From Desulfuribacillus stibiiarsenatis (lineage in GTDB: Bacteria; Bacillota; Bacilli; Desulfuribacillales; Desulfuribacillaceae): a stretch of DNA of 64,000 nucleotides. Location: assembly GCF_001742305.1 (NCBI RefSeq), contig NZ_MJAT01000012.1:310001-374000 (forward strand), read 5' to 3'. Below the pieces are notes generated by a model. The model did no database searches. It was not told where the DNA came from and worked only from the letters and a program-made list of their open reading frames with translations. The position numbers and the translations under genes were made by a program. Below are positions 54,002 through 62,966 of this stretch, in pieces; position 1 is the first letter of the stretch; each line of letters starts with the position of its first letter.

Positions 54002-55055
54002 AATTTTACATAAAGCACTACAGATGCAGCGAGTTACGAATCTCGAGGCAGAACAATTATTTGATTCTGGTGACTTACTAGATTTAGGATTTGTAGCAAG
54101 AAAGAATATGCAACATAGAAATAAGGACGGTATTATAACCTTTGTCATTGATAGGAACATAAATTATACTAACATATGTGATACGAAGTGTAAGTTTTGT
54201 GCTTTTTATAAAACAGAGCAAGATACTGAAGGGTACGTACTTTCTTATGAACAAATTTATGAGAAAATTGAGGAAACAATCGCCCATGGTGGCACACAGA
54301 TTTTGATGCAAGGTGGCACTCATCCCACCTTACCCTTTGAATACTATTTAGAATTAATCAGAAACATTAAAGAAAAATACCCAGTCATTCATATTCATTC
54401 TTTTTCACCGCCAGAAATTTGGCACTTCTCTAAGATTTCTGGTTTGACATTGGAGAAAGTAATAAGTGAGTTAAAAGCTTATGGTCTAGATTCGATTCCT
54501 GGTGGCGGTGCAGAGATACTTGTAGATCGTGTAAGAAAAAGAGTCAGTCCCAATAAAATTAGTGCGGATCAATGGATTGAAGTGATGCGTGTTGCTCACC
54601 ATCTTGGAATGAAATCTACAGCAACGATGGTGTTTGGTCTAGGTGAGACTTACCAAGAGAGGATAGAACATTTTCAAAGGATACGTGACTTACAGGATGA
54701 AACGGGAGGATTCACAGCATTTATTCCTTGGAGTTTTCAGCCGAATTTTACGGAGTTAGGTGGTAAAGCATCCACTTCGTATGATTACTTAAGGACGCTG
54801 GCTATTTCAAGAATTTATCTCGATAATGTGCCGAACATACAAGCTTCTTGGGTAACCCAAGGTGGTAAAATGGCACAAATTGCATTATACTTTGGTGGTA
54901 ATGATTTTGGAGGTACAATGTTAGAGGAAAATGTAGTACGGGCAGCTGGCACACAAAATAAAGTTCCTTTACAGGAAATCTTAACGCTTATTAAAGATAC
55001 AGGATATACTCCAGCAAAACGTAACACAAAATACGAAATCATTGAGACCTACTAA
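53985..55055 (+). CDS. mqnC: Cyclic dehypoxanthinyl futalosine synthase
   Basis: 356-residue radical SAM enzyme forming the bicyclic ring of the futalosine route. Cluster motif CDTKCKFC in TNICDTKCKFCAF; MQGGTHP, SIPGGGAEIL and the end AAGTQNKVPLQEIL are MqnC features. ATG 53985 follows GGAGGGA. The remaining steps (aminofutalosine deaminase or MqnB-type hydrolase, and MqnD) have no gene in this window. Confidence 0.95.
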   Translation: MNPIDEILHKALQMQRVTNLEAEQLFDSGDLLDLGFVARKNMQHRNKDGIITFVIDRNINYTNICDTKCKFCAFYKTEQDTEGYVLSYEQIYEKIEETIAHGGTQILMQGGTHPTLPFEYYLELIRNIKEKYPVIHIHSFSPPEIWHFSKISGLTLEKVISELKAYGLDSIPGGGAEILVDRVRKRVSPNKISADQWIEVMRVAHHLGMKSTATMVFGLGETYQERIEHFQRIRDLQDETGGFTAFIPWSFQPNFTELGGKASTSYDYLRTLAISRIYLDNVPNIQASWVTQGGKMAQIALYFGGNDFGGTMLEENVVRAAGTQNKVPLQEILTLIKDTGYTPAKRNTKYEIIETY

Positions 55056-55066
55056 GGTGGAAAAAT

Positions 55067-56041
55067 ATGAAACTAGTGAACTTATACAATAAGCTAAGAC
55101 CAGAATTAATAAAAATCGAGAATCAACTCCAAAAGGAAGTCGATTCTGATCATTTGTTGCTAAAACAAACAGCGCAGCATTTATTAGAAGCTGGCGGTAA
55201 AAGGATCCGCCCTATTTTTGTGCTGCTAGCAGGAAAATTCGGGAACTATGATTTTGATAAGCTTAGCAAGGTAGCTATCACTTTAGAACTGATTCATATG
55301 GCTTCTTTAGTACATGATGATGTGATAGATAATGCAGATACAAGAAGAGGATACCCTACAGTGAAAGCGCAATGGGATAATCTTACGGCCATGTACACAG
55401 GCGATTATATCCTAGCGCGGTCACTAATCTTGATTTCTCAATTTGACAATCAAGAAATACACAAGATTTTGTCAAAAGCAATTGTACAGATGGTAGAGGG
55501 TGAAATTGAGCAAATTAGAGATTTTTATAACGTTGATCAAGATTTACCTAACTATCTAAAAAGAATTAAGCGGAAAACTGCCCTACTAATTTCAGTGAGC
55601 TGTCAGCTTGGGGCTTTGGCAGTGGATACGCCAAGACAACATATCATTAATATTAAAAGGTTCGGTTATAATGTAGGTATGGCATTTCAAATTACTGATG
55701 ATATTTTAGATTTTACGGCAACGAGTGAACAGTTAGGAAAACCAGCAGGTAGCGACTTAAAGCAAGGAAATATTACTTTGCCTGTAATCTATGCTTTACA
55801 ACAGAAAGAAAATCCTATGCTAGCTAAAGAGTTAAGGAATCTAATTGCTTCACCTAAGTTAGCAAACAATATAGAACATGCGATACAACTTGTAAAACAA
55901 AGTGGAGGATTAGAATTCTCTACGAAATTAAGCGATCAATACTTAGCAAAAGCTTTTGATGTACTACAAGAACTTCCAGATATACCTGCAAGAAAACACA
56001 TGTATGACATAGCTGCTTTTATAGGCAAGAGAGATTATTAG
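55067..56041 (+). CDS. hepT: Heptaprenyl diphosphate synthase component II
   Basis: 324-residue polyprenyl synthase catalytic subunit, partner of HepS. First aspartate-rich motif: LVHDDVIDNADTRRG; second: DDILDF. The preceding GGKRIRP motif is present. ATG 55067 lies 11 bases after mqnC. The order hepS-menG-(mqn genes)-hepT-ndk keeps the B. subtilis frame, with the futalosine genes inserted. Confidence 0.95.
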   Translation: MKLVNLYNKLRPELIKIENQLQKEVDSDHLLLKQTAQHLLEAGGKRIRPIFVLLAGKFGNYDFDKLSKVAITLELIHMASLVHDDVIDNADTRRGYPTVKAQWDNLTAMYTGDYILARSLILISQFDNQEIHKILSKAIVQMVEGEIEQIRDFYNVDQDLPNYLKRIKRKTALLISVSCQLGALAVDTPRQHIINIKRFGYNVGMAFQITDDILDFTATSEQLGKPAGSDLKQGNITLPVIYALQQKENPMLAKELRNLIASPKLANNIEHAIQLVKQSGGLEFSTKLSDQYLAKAFDVLQELPDIPARKHMYDIAAFIGKRDY

Positions 56042-56128
56042 AATTGTAAGTTGCATAAACTCTGGGTTTTTGGTAGGATGTTTTTTGTTGAGTCAATTAT
56101 TAATTAGAGATAATGGAGGATTTAAAAG

Positions 56129-56572
56129 ATGGAAAGAACTTTTGTAATGGTAAAACCAGATGGCGTTCAAAGATGCATTGTTGGTGAGGTTGTAAGTAGA
56201 TTTGAGAAAAAAGGTTTTAAAATTGTAGGTGCTAAATTATTACAAGTATCGAAGGAACTAGCTGAAGAGCATTACGAGCAACATAAAGAGCGTCCTTTCT
56301 TTGGCGAATTAGTTGACTTTATTACTTCAAGCCCAGTTTTTGCAATGGTATTAGAAGGGAATAATGTTGTTACATCTGCTAGAACAATGATGGGTGCAAC
56401 GAATCCTAAGGACTCTGCTCCTGGTACTATTCGTGGAGACTATGCTGTTAATATTGGTATGAACATTATTCATGGTTCTGATTCACTAGAGAGCGCTGAG
56501 CGCGAAATTAACCTATGGTTCAAAAATGAAGAACTAACTCAATATGATGTAACAGTTAGCAAGTGGATTTAA
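56129..56572 (+). CDS. ndk: Nucleoside diphosphate kinase
   Basis: 147-residue NDP kinase balancing nucleoside triphosphates. The start [15 protein letters not shown] and the catalytic histidine in IIHGSDS are typical. ATG 56129 follows ATGGAGG. In B. subtilis ndk also follows hepT. A terminator ends it. Confidence 0.97.
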   Translation: MERTFVMVKPDGVQRCIVGEVVSRFEKKGFKIVGAKLLQVSKELAEEHYEQHKERPFFGELVDFITSSPVFAMVLEGNNVVTSARTMMGATNPKDSAPGTIRGDYAVNIGMNIIHGSDSLESAEREINLWFKNEELTQYDVTVSKWI

Positions 56573-56590
56573 TATTTTACATAGTTGCAT

Positions 56591-56632
56591 AAAACTACAA
56601 GTAGTGTGTTTCCGCTATTTGTAGTTTTTTTT
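56591..56632 (+). terminator. Intrinsic terminator after ndk
   Basis: A 10-bp stem (56591-56600 with 56619-56628), extended inward by a weaker 4-bp stem, with a T run. Confidence 0.85.
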
Positions 56633-56700
56633 ATTCTTATCCCTTATAATTAGGTATATGGATTTTAAATTTTGTAAAAAGCACGAAGGCGAGGTTTTTT

Positions 56701-57471
56701 ATGAAGCAACCGATATCGAATAAAAGAAACTTGGCTAAAATAGTGGTGACTATTCTCTTTGTTTGTGCATGGACAGCTGGAGGGCTATATTACTTTCTTG
56801 ACGATACCACTCATCTCTCAAGTCATATAATAGACGAACCTGAAACTCCATCGAATCTAGAAGATGTAACAAGTCAAGAACTTGATTTACAACCCTATGC
56901 GATTGTTACAATTGATTCTTACTCTAGTGTGGAATTAACGATTAATAAAGACTATCAAATACTATCGGCATTAGGTCTAAATGAACATGGAAAATCACTC
57001 GTCCTTGCAATAAGTGTTCTAGGAAATCCTTTCGAAAATGCTTTGCAGCAAATTTTAGATTACAATAAGGCAAATCATTTATCGCTACCTGCGAGTGATC
57101 TCGTTGCTACAGTGTATTTTGTTAATGAACGGAATGGCTATTCTGACATTGAGAGTCATATCTTAGATGTATTTAAACAACGTATCAACATAGAAAATAT
57201 ATACGTAATTGAAGTAAATGAAGCTATTATACAAGGGGCAAAAAAAAATCATGTATCTCCTAGTAAATTTGCTTTCAATTTATTACAAAAGAGGCAGTTA
57301 GATGATTCGCAACAATATAATCTTGAAAAAATAGTAGAACAAGCAGAAGTAAATAAGGCATCAAATGCCTCAAATAAAGAATCAATAACAGTTAAAAAAT
57401 ATAAAATTGAAGCTCCTAAGGCACCATTAGTGCCTACGATTCCTAAAATTGATGAAATATCCATTAAATAA
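56701..57471 (+). CDS. RsgI-like periplasmic-domain membrane protein
   Basis: 256 residues. A short cytoplasmic tail and one helix (about 12-32) are followed by a domain like the juxtamembrane domain of anti-sigma factor RsgI: YAIVTIDSYSSVELTINKDY, then LNEHGKSLV and a helix pair. In RsgI proteins the strand carries an Asn-Pro autocleavage site (ID-x-NP); here the corresponding residues are YS, so cleavage seems lost. The cytoplasmic sigma-binding domain is missing too. The tail is lysine/proline rich. Role unknown. Confidence 0.65.
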   Translation: MKQPISNKRNLAKIVVTILFVCAWTAGGLYYFLDDTTHLSSHIIDEPETPSNLEDVTSQELDLQPYAIVTIDSYSSVELTINKDYQILSALGLNEHGKSLVLAISVLGNPFENALQQILDYNKANHLSLPASDLVATVYFVNERNGYSDIESHILDVFKQRINIENIYVIEVNEAIIQGAKKNHVSPSKFAFNLLQKRQLDDSQQYNLEKIVEQAEVNKASNASNKESITVKKYKIEAPKAPLVPTIPKIDEISIK

Positions 57472-57511
57472 AAAAATAACTTCAGTGTTTTTTAGTTGAA
57501 GTTATTTTTTT
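57471..57511. terminator. Shared bidirectional terminator
   Basis: A 14-bp stem (57471-57484 with 57497-57510) with A and T runs on the two sides. It lies between the convergent RsgI-like gene and the minus-strand DUF2062 gene. Confidence 0.85.
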
Positions 57512-57993
57512 CTTCTTATGAAATTTAACTTTCCAATTGCTATTTTAATGCGTTCGAAATAGATTACACGATATCTCTTAAGGAAGAAATATAAGATTAA
57601 GTAAATAGCACCACCAAAGAATATACAATTAATCATTGCTCCCACAAAAAAAGATGTCCCAGGATTGATTGTATGAATTAAAGTTTCGTCAAGCTCATCA
57701 TAGGTCTGTAATGGTGCGTTTATGTTTAATATAAAATTCCCAACAGAGAAATTCAAATAAAATAAAAATGCCCAAAAAAATGTTAATGATGCGCCACCAA
57801 TTAAGCCTGCTATTGGATTTCCACCGAATATTCTAGCAAATACTGGAGATATTAAAACTCCGAAACCAAATGTTGGGAAAAAATTCACTATCATTCCTAG
57901 GGAGAATCCCCTAGCAATTTTTTCATCGCTACCTTTAATACGTAGCAACCGGATAGCATAATATAAGTAAAACTTCTTCATCCATTGTAGCAT
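57502..57993 (-). CDS. DUF2062 family membrane protein
   Basis: 163 residues from ATG 57993 reading left; GGGGAG is about 11 bases upstream, and an upstream in-frame TTG at 58017 is the alternative. Three to four hydrophobic segments and the family signature KIARGFSLGMIVNFFPTFGFG near the start, then GNPIAGLIGG, identify DUF2062. Function unknown; related domains sit next to glycosyltransferases in other bacteria. It is divergent from the HD-GYP gene. Confidence 0.85.
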   Translation of the reverse strand: MLQWMKKFYLYYAIRLLRIKGSDEKIARGFSLGMIVNFFPTFGFGVLISPVFARIFGGNPIAGLIGGASLTFFWAFLFYLNFSVGNFILNINAPLQTYDELDETLIHTINPGTSFFVGAMINCIFFGGAIYLILYFFLKRYRVIYFERIKIAIGKLNFIRRKK

Positions 57994-58162
57994 CCGTTGA
58001 TTTTCTCCCCAAACCAATCATTAGTAAATACACATTTATAGTAACACATAATGTATTGAATTGAAATAATATAATGATAGTATATTTTAAGCTACTTTCT
58101 TTTTTTTAGAAAATATCCTAGAATAGAGTAAGTACATATTATTTTTTGAAGGGAAGAATTCT

Positions 58163-59224
58163 ATGCGATACGTGTCTCTTGATACAGTCGAGCCTGGTCA
58201 TGTTTTGGCACGTAGTATCTATGCCAGTGACAGCAGAACTTTATTACAACAAGGTGTACATTTGACAGTTGGTATGATTAATCAATTGCGACGCGTTGGC
58301 GTACAAATGATATATATTGAAAGCAAGTATACGGATGATGTGAAAATAGAAGATGTTGTTTCTGAAGAAACACGACGTCAAGCGATGTCAAATCTAGCGT
58401 CTGCTGTCCAATGCGTTCAAGGTGGAAAAGAAATTAATGTAAAAGATATCAATAATACGGTGAACAACATCATTGACGAAATATTGAAAAATAAAGAAGT
58501 CTTACTTCATTTATCCGATATTAGAACGGAAGATAATGAGCTATTCGTACACTCGCAAAACGTGTGTATTATGTCTATTCTTATTGGCATTAAATTAGGT
58601 CTCACGCAAACACAACTTAAAGATCTTGCAATGGGCGCAATCTTGCACGATATTGGGAAAGTAGTGAAAGACCAGGCAGGTACTCAAGATAAGAAAAAAA
58701 TTCCTTCCTACGCATCCAAAGATGATGATCATACATGGAAAGGGTTTAATTTATTAAGAAAAAGGCACGATATCACCACTGTAGCAGCCCATATACCTTT
58801 ACAACATCATGAACATATAGATGGAACGGGTTTCCCTAGAGGTATAGAGGGGGCAGAAATTCAACCTTTAGCAAAAATTGTAGCAGTGGCTAATCACTTT
58901 GATAACTTAATCTCTAATATTGCAGGAAATGAGATGTTACTTCCTCATGAGGCATGCGAGATTATCATGGGGTATACGAATTCAAGATTTGATCACAAGG
59001 TAGTAGTTAAATTTCTTGAAAGTGTAGCTTTGTATCCTACGGGATCATCTGTGTTACTGAGTACAGGAGATGCTGGAATTGTAATTAACCAGCACAATGG
59101 TCTGCCAGCTCGACCTATTGTCAGGGTAATTCGAAAATATAGTCAAGAGGATCAAGATCCTGAGATTTTTGAAATAGATTTAGCAAAAGAAACGACAATT
59201 TTTATCAAAAGGGTCTTAGCATAG
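58163..59224 (+). CDS. HD-GYP-type cyclic di-GMP phosphodiesterase
   Basis: 353 residues: an N-terminal segment (MRYVSLDTVEPGHVLARSIY, common in these proteins), then an HD-GYP domain with HSQNV, LHDIGK near residue 170, HIPLQHHEHIDGTGFPRG and AVANHFDNL. The signature triplet is GFP rather than GYP, a tolerated-looking change. A C-terminal beta domain follows. It should degrade the cyclic di-GMP that the GGDEF protein at 19.6 kb could make. ATG 58163 follows GAAGGGAAG. Confidence 0.9.
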   Translation: MRYVSLDTVEPGHVLARSIYASDSRTLLQQGVHLTVGMINQLRRVGVQMIYIESKYTDDVKIEDVVSEETRRQAMSNLASAVQCVQGGKEINVKDINNTVNNIIDEILKNKEVLLHLSDIRTEDNELFVHSQNVCIMSILIGIKLGLTQTQLKDLAMGAILHDIGKVVKDQAGTQDKKKIPSYASKDDDHTWKGFNLLRKRHDITTVAAHIPLQHHEHIDGTGFPRGIEGAEIQPLAKIVAVANHFDNLISNIAGNEMLLPHEACEIIMGYTNSRFDHKVVVKFLESVALYPTGSSVLLSTGDAGIVINQHNGLPARPIVRVIRKYSQEDQDPEIFEIDLAKETTIFIKRVLA

Positions 59225-59267
59225 TTTCAGAGATTATTATGAATGATATAGGGAGAGGTAAATAAAA

Positions 59268-60038
59268 ATGGATGATTTTAAGGATTTTATATCTAAAGTA
59301 TTTAAAAAGACCGGCTTAGATTTAGCTCAATACAAAGAACCACAAATGAAACGCAGATTAACATCGCTATACTTAAAACATGGACATAAAAACTTTAATG
59401 AATTCTTTCAAGCAATAGACAAAGATCGTAAACTGTACGATGAGTTTTTAGATCGCATGACAATTAACGTATCGGAGTTTTTCAGAAACTCCAATCGTTG
59501 GCAAATTTTACAGGACAAGATTCTACCAAGAATTATTAAGGATAATCGAAGGCCAAAGGTCTGGAGCGCAGCATGTTCTACTGGAGAAGAACCATATACA
59601 CTAGCGATCATTTTATCAGAGCTTTTACCGCAGAGTCAGGTACAGGTAATAGCGACGGACATTGATGAAACAGCTATTAGTAAGGCTAAAGAAGGAATTT
59701 ATGTAAAAAGGTCTTTACAAGAAGTGCCACCACATATTGTCAAAAAGTATTTTAGTGAGACGGCAAAAGGATATGCCATAAGTGATGACATAAAAAAATT
59801 AGTCACTTTTAAAAAACATAACCTTCTCGCGGATAAATTTGATACAAATTATGATCTAATCGTCTGTAGAAATGTAATGATATATTTTACCGATGAAGCA
59901 AAGCATGAGCTATATATGAAATTTAGTGGTGCACTAAAGAATGAAGGAGTATTATTTGTAGGAAGTACAGAGCAGATTTTTAATCCGCAGACTTATAATT
60001 TTAAAGCTCTTGATACCTTCTTTTACGAAAAATATTAG
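59268..60038 (+). CDS. cheR: CheR-type chemotaxis methyltransferase
   Basis: 256-residue SAM-dependent methyltransferase that methylates receptor glutamates. The N-terminal helical domain (YKEPQMKRRLTSLYLKHG) is followed by the catalytic domain with VWSAACSTGEEPYTLA and VCRNVMIYF. ATG 59268 lies 43 bases after the HD-GYP gene (GGGAGAGG upstream), so they may share a transcript. No other chemotaxis genes are present in the window; in B. subtilis cheR lies close to ndk, as here. Confidence 0.94.
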   Translation: MDDFKDFISKVFKKTGLDLAQYKEPQMKRRLTSLYLKHGHKNFNEFFQAIDKDRKLYDEFLDRMTINVSEFFRNSNRWQILQDKILPRIIKDNRRPKVWSAACSTGEEPYTLAIILSELLPQSQVQVIATDIDETAISKAKEGIYVKRSLQEVPPHIVKKYFSETAKGYAISDDIKKLVTFKKHNLLADKFDTNYDLIVCRNVMIYFTDEAKHELYMKFSGALKNEGVLFVGSTEQIFNPQTYNFKALDTFFYEKY

Positions 60039-60067
60039 GAGTCACAACAAATTTACAATCGCTAGGC

Positions 60068-60108
60068 AATAGATATGTGCTTTTTACTAGTACGTATCTA
60101 TTTTTTTG
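60068..60108 (+). terminator. Intrinsic terminator after cheR
   Basis: An 11-bp stem with one G-T pair (60068-60078 with 60092-60102), a 13-base loop and a T run. Confidence 0.8.
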
Positions 60109-60148
60109 TATAGAATATAGATAATGCATTTACTTGGAGGTAGGTACT

Positions 60149-60829
60149 ATGGGGGATTATAAAAAATATTTATTACAAATTCCAATATTCTCAGAGTTAA
60201 CTGAAGAAGGGCTTTCGGAAATCAGTGAACTAGTATTAGTTCGTAAGTATAAAAAAAGACAAATTATGTTTGTTGAAGGGGAACCAGGGGAAGCGATTCA
60301 TTTTGTGATTAATGGCAAGGTAAAATTATCAAAAAGCACAGCAGATGGTAGAGAACTGATTTTAGGAATACGACAATCAGGCGATACATTTGCAGAAGTT
60401 GTATTATTTGATGGTGGAACGTACCCCGCAACTGCGGAGGCAATTGAAGATTCTGAGGCAGGGCTAATTCGTAACAAGGATATCGATCAGTTAGTTAGGA
60501 ATAATTCATCAATTGCAATCGCCCTTATTAAGACAATGAGCAGAAGATTGCGTTTATTTCAGCAACAAATGCGCGATCTGGCTTTAAAAGATACATTAGG
60601 AAGTATGGTTAGTACGCTACAGAGACTTGCTAAAGAGCATGGCATTGATACTCCTGAAGGGCTTTTAATCGATTTATCACTAACTCACCAAGAGTTAGCA
60701 AATTTTATAGGAACTTCTCGTGAAAGTGTGAATCGACTGCTCAGTGATCTGAAAAAAAGTAATGTCATTTCTGTAGACAAAGGGAAAATAATGATTATCG
60801 ATATGAAAAAATTAAAAGAATGGGCATGA
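60149..60829 (+). CDS. Crp/Fnr family transcription regulator (no cysteines)
   Basis: 226 residues: cyclic-nucleotide-binding-type beta barrel (about 20-130, with GEPGEAIHFVINGKVKL and GDTFAEVVLFDGGTYPATA), a dimerisation helix and a winged helix-turn-helix with recognition helix TSRESVNRLLSDL. The R-E-S-V-x-R pattern is like Crp and should read GTGA half-sites. It has no cysteine at all, so it cannot hold an Fnr-type iron-sulfur cluster. It is a natural candidate for the boxes at 14141 and 16527. ATG 60149 follows GGAGG; TTG-type starts upstream were set aside. Confidence 0.92.
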   Translation: MGDYKKYLLQIPIFSELTEEGLSEISELVLVRKYKKRQIMFVEGEPGEAIHFVINGKVKLSKSTADGRELILGIRQSGDTFAEVVLFDGGTYPATAEAIEDSEAGLIRNKDIDQLVRNNSSIAIALIKTMSRRLRLFQQQMRDLALKDTLGSMVSTLQRLAKEHGIDTPEGLLIDLSLTHQELANFIGTSRESVNRLLSDLKKSNVISVDKGKIMIIDMKKLKEWA

Positions 60830-60897
60830 TAGTATACATAGATATGTAAAGATAGTGATAAGTATTTTTGATGAGTATTGGTTCTAAGGGGGATTGT

Positions 60898-61953
60898 ATG
60901 AAGACGAAGGATTTACTAAAGCGAATAACAGAATTAACAGGTGTATCAGGTTACGAACACCAGGTTCAGAAATTTGTTATTGAAGAACTCCATAAATATA
61001 CTACAGATATAAAGACAGATGTTTTAGGAAATGTAATTGCAATGATTCCTGGCGAGGGAACTGGAAAAAAACCATCAGTTATGGTAGCAGCTCATGCCGA
61101 TGAAATAGGCTTCATGATTACCAAAATAGAAAAAGGCGGGTTTGTAAGAGTCACCTCAGTTGGAGGCATAGACCCACGTACTGTGATTGCGCAGGAAGTT
61201 ATCGTCCATGGGAAAGAGGATTTGCTAGGTATATTTGGAGCGAAGCCCCCCCACCTATTAAGTCCTGACGATTCTAAAAAAGCAATACCTTTAGATGAAC
61301 TCTTTATTGATTTAGGTATGACAGAAGAGCAAGTGAAAGCATTGGTAAGAATTGGTGATACAGCTACAATTAAACGCTCAACTACATCGTTATTAGGAAA
61401 ACACATATCAGGTAAAGCGATGGATGACAGAGCTGGACTTGTCGTTTTATTTGAAATGCTAAAAGAATTGAAGAAAATTAGATTTCAATGTGACGTATAC
61501 TTTGTGTCTACAATTCAAGAAGAAGTAGGAGTTAGGGGAGCTATGACAAGTACCTACGGCATTGTACCGGATGTAGGAATTGCTGTAGATGTGTGCCATG
61601 GAGAGATGCCTGGAGTACCCTCGGATGTAGCCTTTGAATTAGGAAAAGGACCAGTGATCGCTTATGGTCCGAATATTCATAATAAAGTCTATCACGTACT
61701 AGTGAACGCTGCTAAAGAAGAGAACATCCCTTATCAGATAGAAGTTTCTCAGGGACCGACAGGAACTGATGCTCGAGCCATGCAGATCACCAGGTCAGGT
61801 GTAGCAACTGGCTTACTATCTATACCATTACGATATATGCACACATCAGTGGAGACATTATCCTTAAAAGATGTATCTAATGGGGGGAAGCTGTTAGCAA
61901 AAACGATTCAAAGAATAGATTCTTCATTTGTGGAGGGATTGACATGTTATTAA
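60898..61953 (+). CDS. M42 family aminopeptidase (first of three)
   Basis: 351-residue M42 zinc/cobalt aminopeptidase (glutamyl aminopeptidase/TET type). Metal and catalytic residues are visible: VAAHADEIGFMI, MDDRAG, the EE pair in IQEEVGVRGA, and the histidine in RYMHTSVE. ATG 60898 follows AAGGGGGA; the in-frame ATG at 60868 has no site. It has a loop insertion (GAKPPHLLSPDDSKKAIP) longer than the third copy. Its end overlaps the second gene by 10 bases. Confidence 0.9.
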   Translation: MKTKDLLKRITELTGVSGYEHQVQKFVIEELHKYTTDIKTDVLGNVIAMIPGEGTGKKPSVMVAAHADEIGFMITKIEKGGFVRVTSVGGIDPRTVIAQEVIVHGKEDLLGIFGAKPPHLLSPDDSKKAIPLDELFIDLGMTEEQVKALVRIGDTATIKRSTTSLLGKHISGKAMDDRAGLVVLFEMLKELKKIRFQCDVYFVSTIQEEVGVRGAMTSTYGIVPDVGIAVDVCHGEMPGVPSDVAFELGKGPVIAYGPNIHNKVYHVLVNAAKEENIPYQIEVSQGPTGTDARAMQITRSGVATGLLSIPLRYMHTSVETLSLKDVSNGGKLLAKTIQRIDSSFVEGLTCY

Positions 61954-62966
61954 AAAAACTCACAGAAGCAAATGGAGTGTCAGGTTGCGAAGACGAAGTC
62001 AGACAATTGATTATTGATGAAATTAAACCGTATGCCGATGAAATCGAAATCGATGTGTTAGGAAATATCATTGCGAAAAAGAATACAACATTACCAGGGC
62101 CTAAACTTATGCTAGCTGCACATATGGACGAAGTAGGATTGATGATTGTCAGTATAGAGAAAAATGGGTTGTTAAAATTTCGACCTGTAGGTGGGATTGA
62201 CAGTCGCATATTGGTTTCCAAACCAGTCCATATTGGCAAAGAGAAAATTTACGGAGTAATAGGTGCGAAAGCAATACACTTACAATCCCCTAATGAACGG
62301 ACCATTCCGTTAACGATAGAACAGCTATATATTGATATTGGCGCGAAAACAAAAGAAGAAGCAGAAACGAAAGTGAACATAGGTGATTATGTAGCATTTA
62401 TTTCTGATTATCAGAAAATGGGAGTAGATTGCGCAAAAGGTAAAGCATTTGATGATCGTGTTGGATGTGCTGCGCTGATTGAAATATTAAAACAAAGATA
62501 TGATATCCCTCTATATACAGTGTTTACTGTCCAAGAAGAGGTGGGATTACGTGGTGCAACCGTTGCAACCTATTCCATAAAACCAGATATTGCAATAGTT
62601 TTAGAGGGTACTACTGCATCAGATGTGATTGGTACTAAGGAAGATCAATATATTACACAATTAGGAAAAGGGCCTGCAATATCTGTCATGGATCGTAGTA
62701 CAATTGCGAATCCAATGTTTACAAAATTTATCCTACAAGTAGCACATCAATATAGCATTCCTGTACAGATACGTGAAGGAGCTACAGGTGGAAACGATGC
62801 AGGGAAAATACACATCACAAATGAAGGTGTTTTGACAGCTGTTATCTCTCTTCCTATTCGATATATTCATTCACCAAATTCAATGATTCACTTACAAGAT
62901 TATAAGAATTATTTAGAGTTGACGAATCGCTGTATAGAAGAGATAGCAAAAGGAGGACTTATATAA
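61944..62966 (+). CDS. M42 family aminopeptidase (second of three)
   Basis: 340-residue paralogue of the gene upstream. Key residues: AAHMDEVGLMI, FDDRVG, VQEEVGLRGA, VLEGTTASD and RYIHSPNS. ATG 61944 lies in the end of the first gene, with GGAGGG upstream, and its stop overlaps the third gene by one base, so all three are translationally coupled. Members form dodecameric shells; three paralogues may give different specificities or mixed particles. Confidence 0.9.
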   Translation: MLLKKLTEANGVSGCEDEVRQLIIDEIKPYADEIEIDVLGNIIAKKNTTLPGPKLMLAAHMDEVGLMIVSIEKNGLLKFRPVGGIDSRILVSKPVHIGKEKIYGVIGAKAIHLQSPNERTIPLTIEQLYIDIGAKTKEEAETKVNIGDYVAFISDYQKMGVDCAKGKAFDDRVGCAALIEILKQRYDIPLYTVFTVQEEVGLRGATVATYSIKPDIAIVLEGTTASDVIGTKEDQYITQLGKGPAISVMDRSTIANPMFTKFILQVAHQYSIPVQIREGATGGNDAGKIHITNEGVLTAVISLPIRYIHSPNSMIHLQDYKNYLELTNRCIEEIAKGGLI

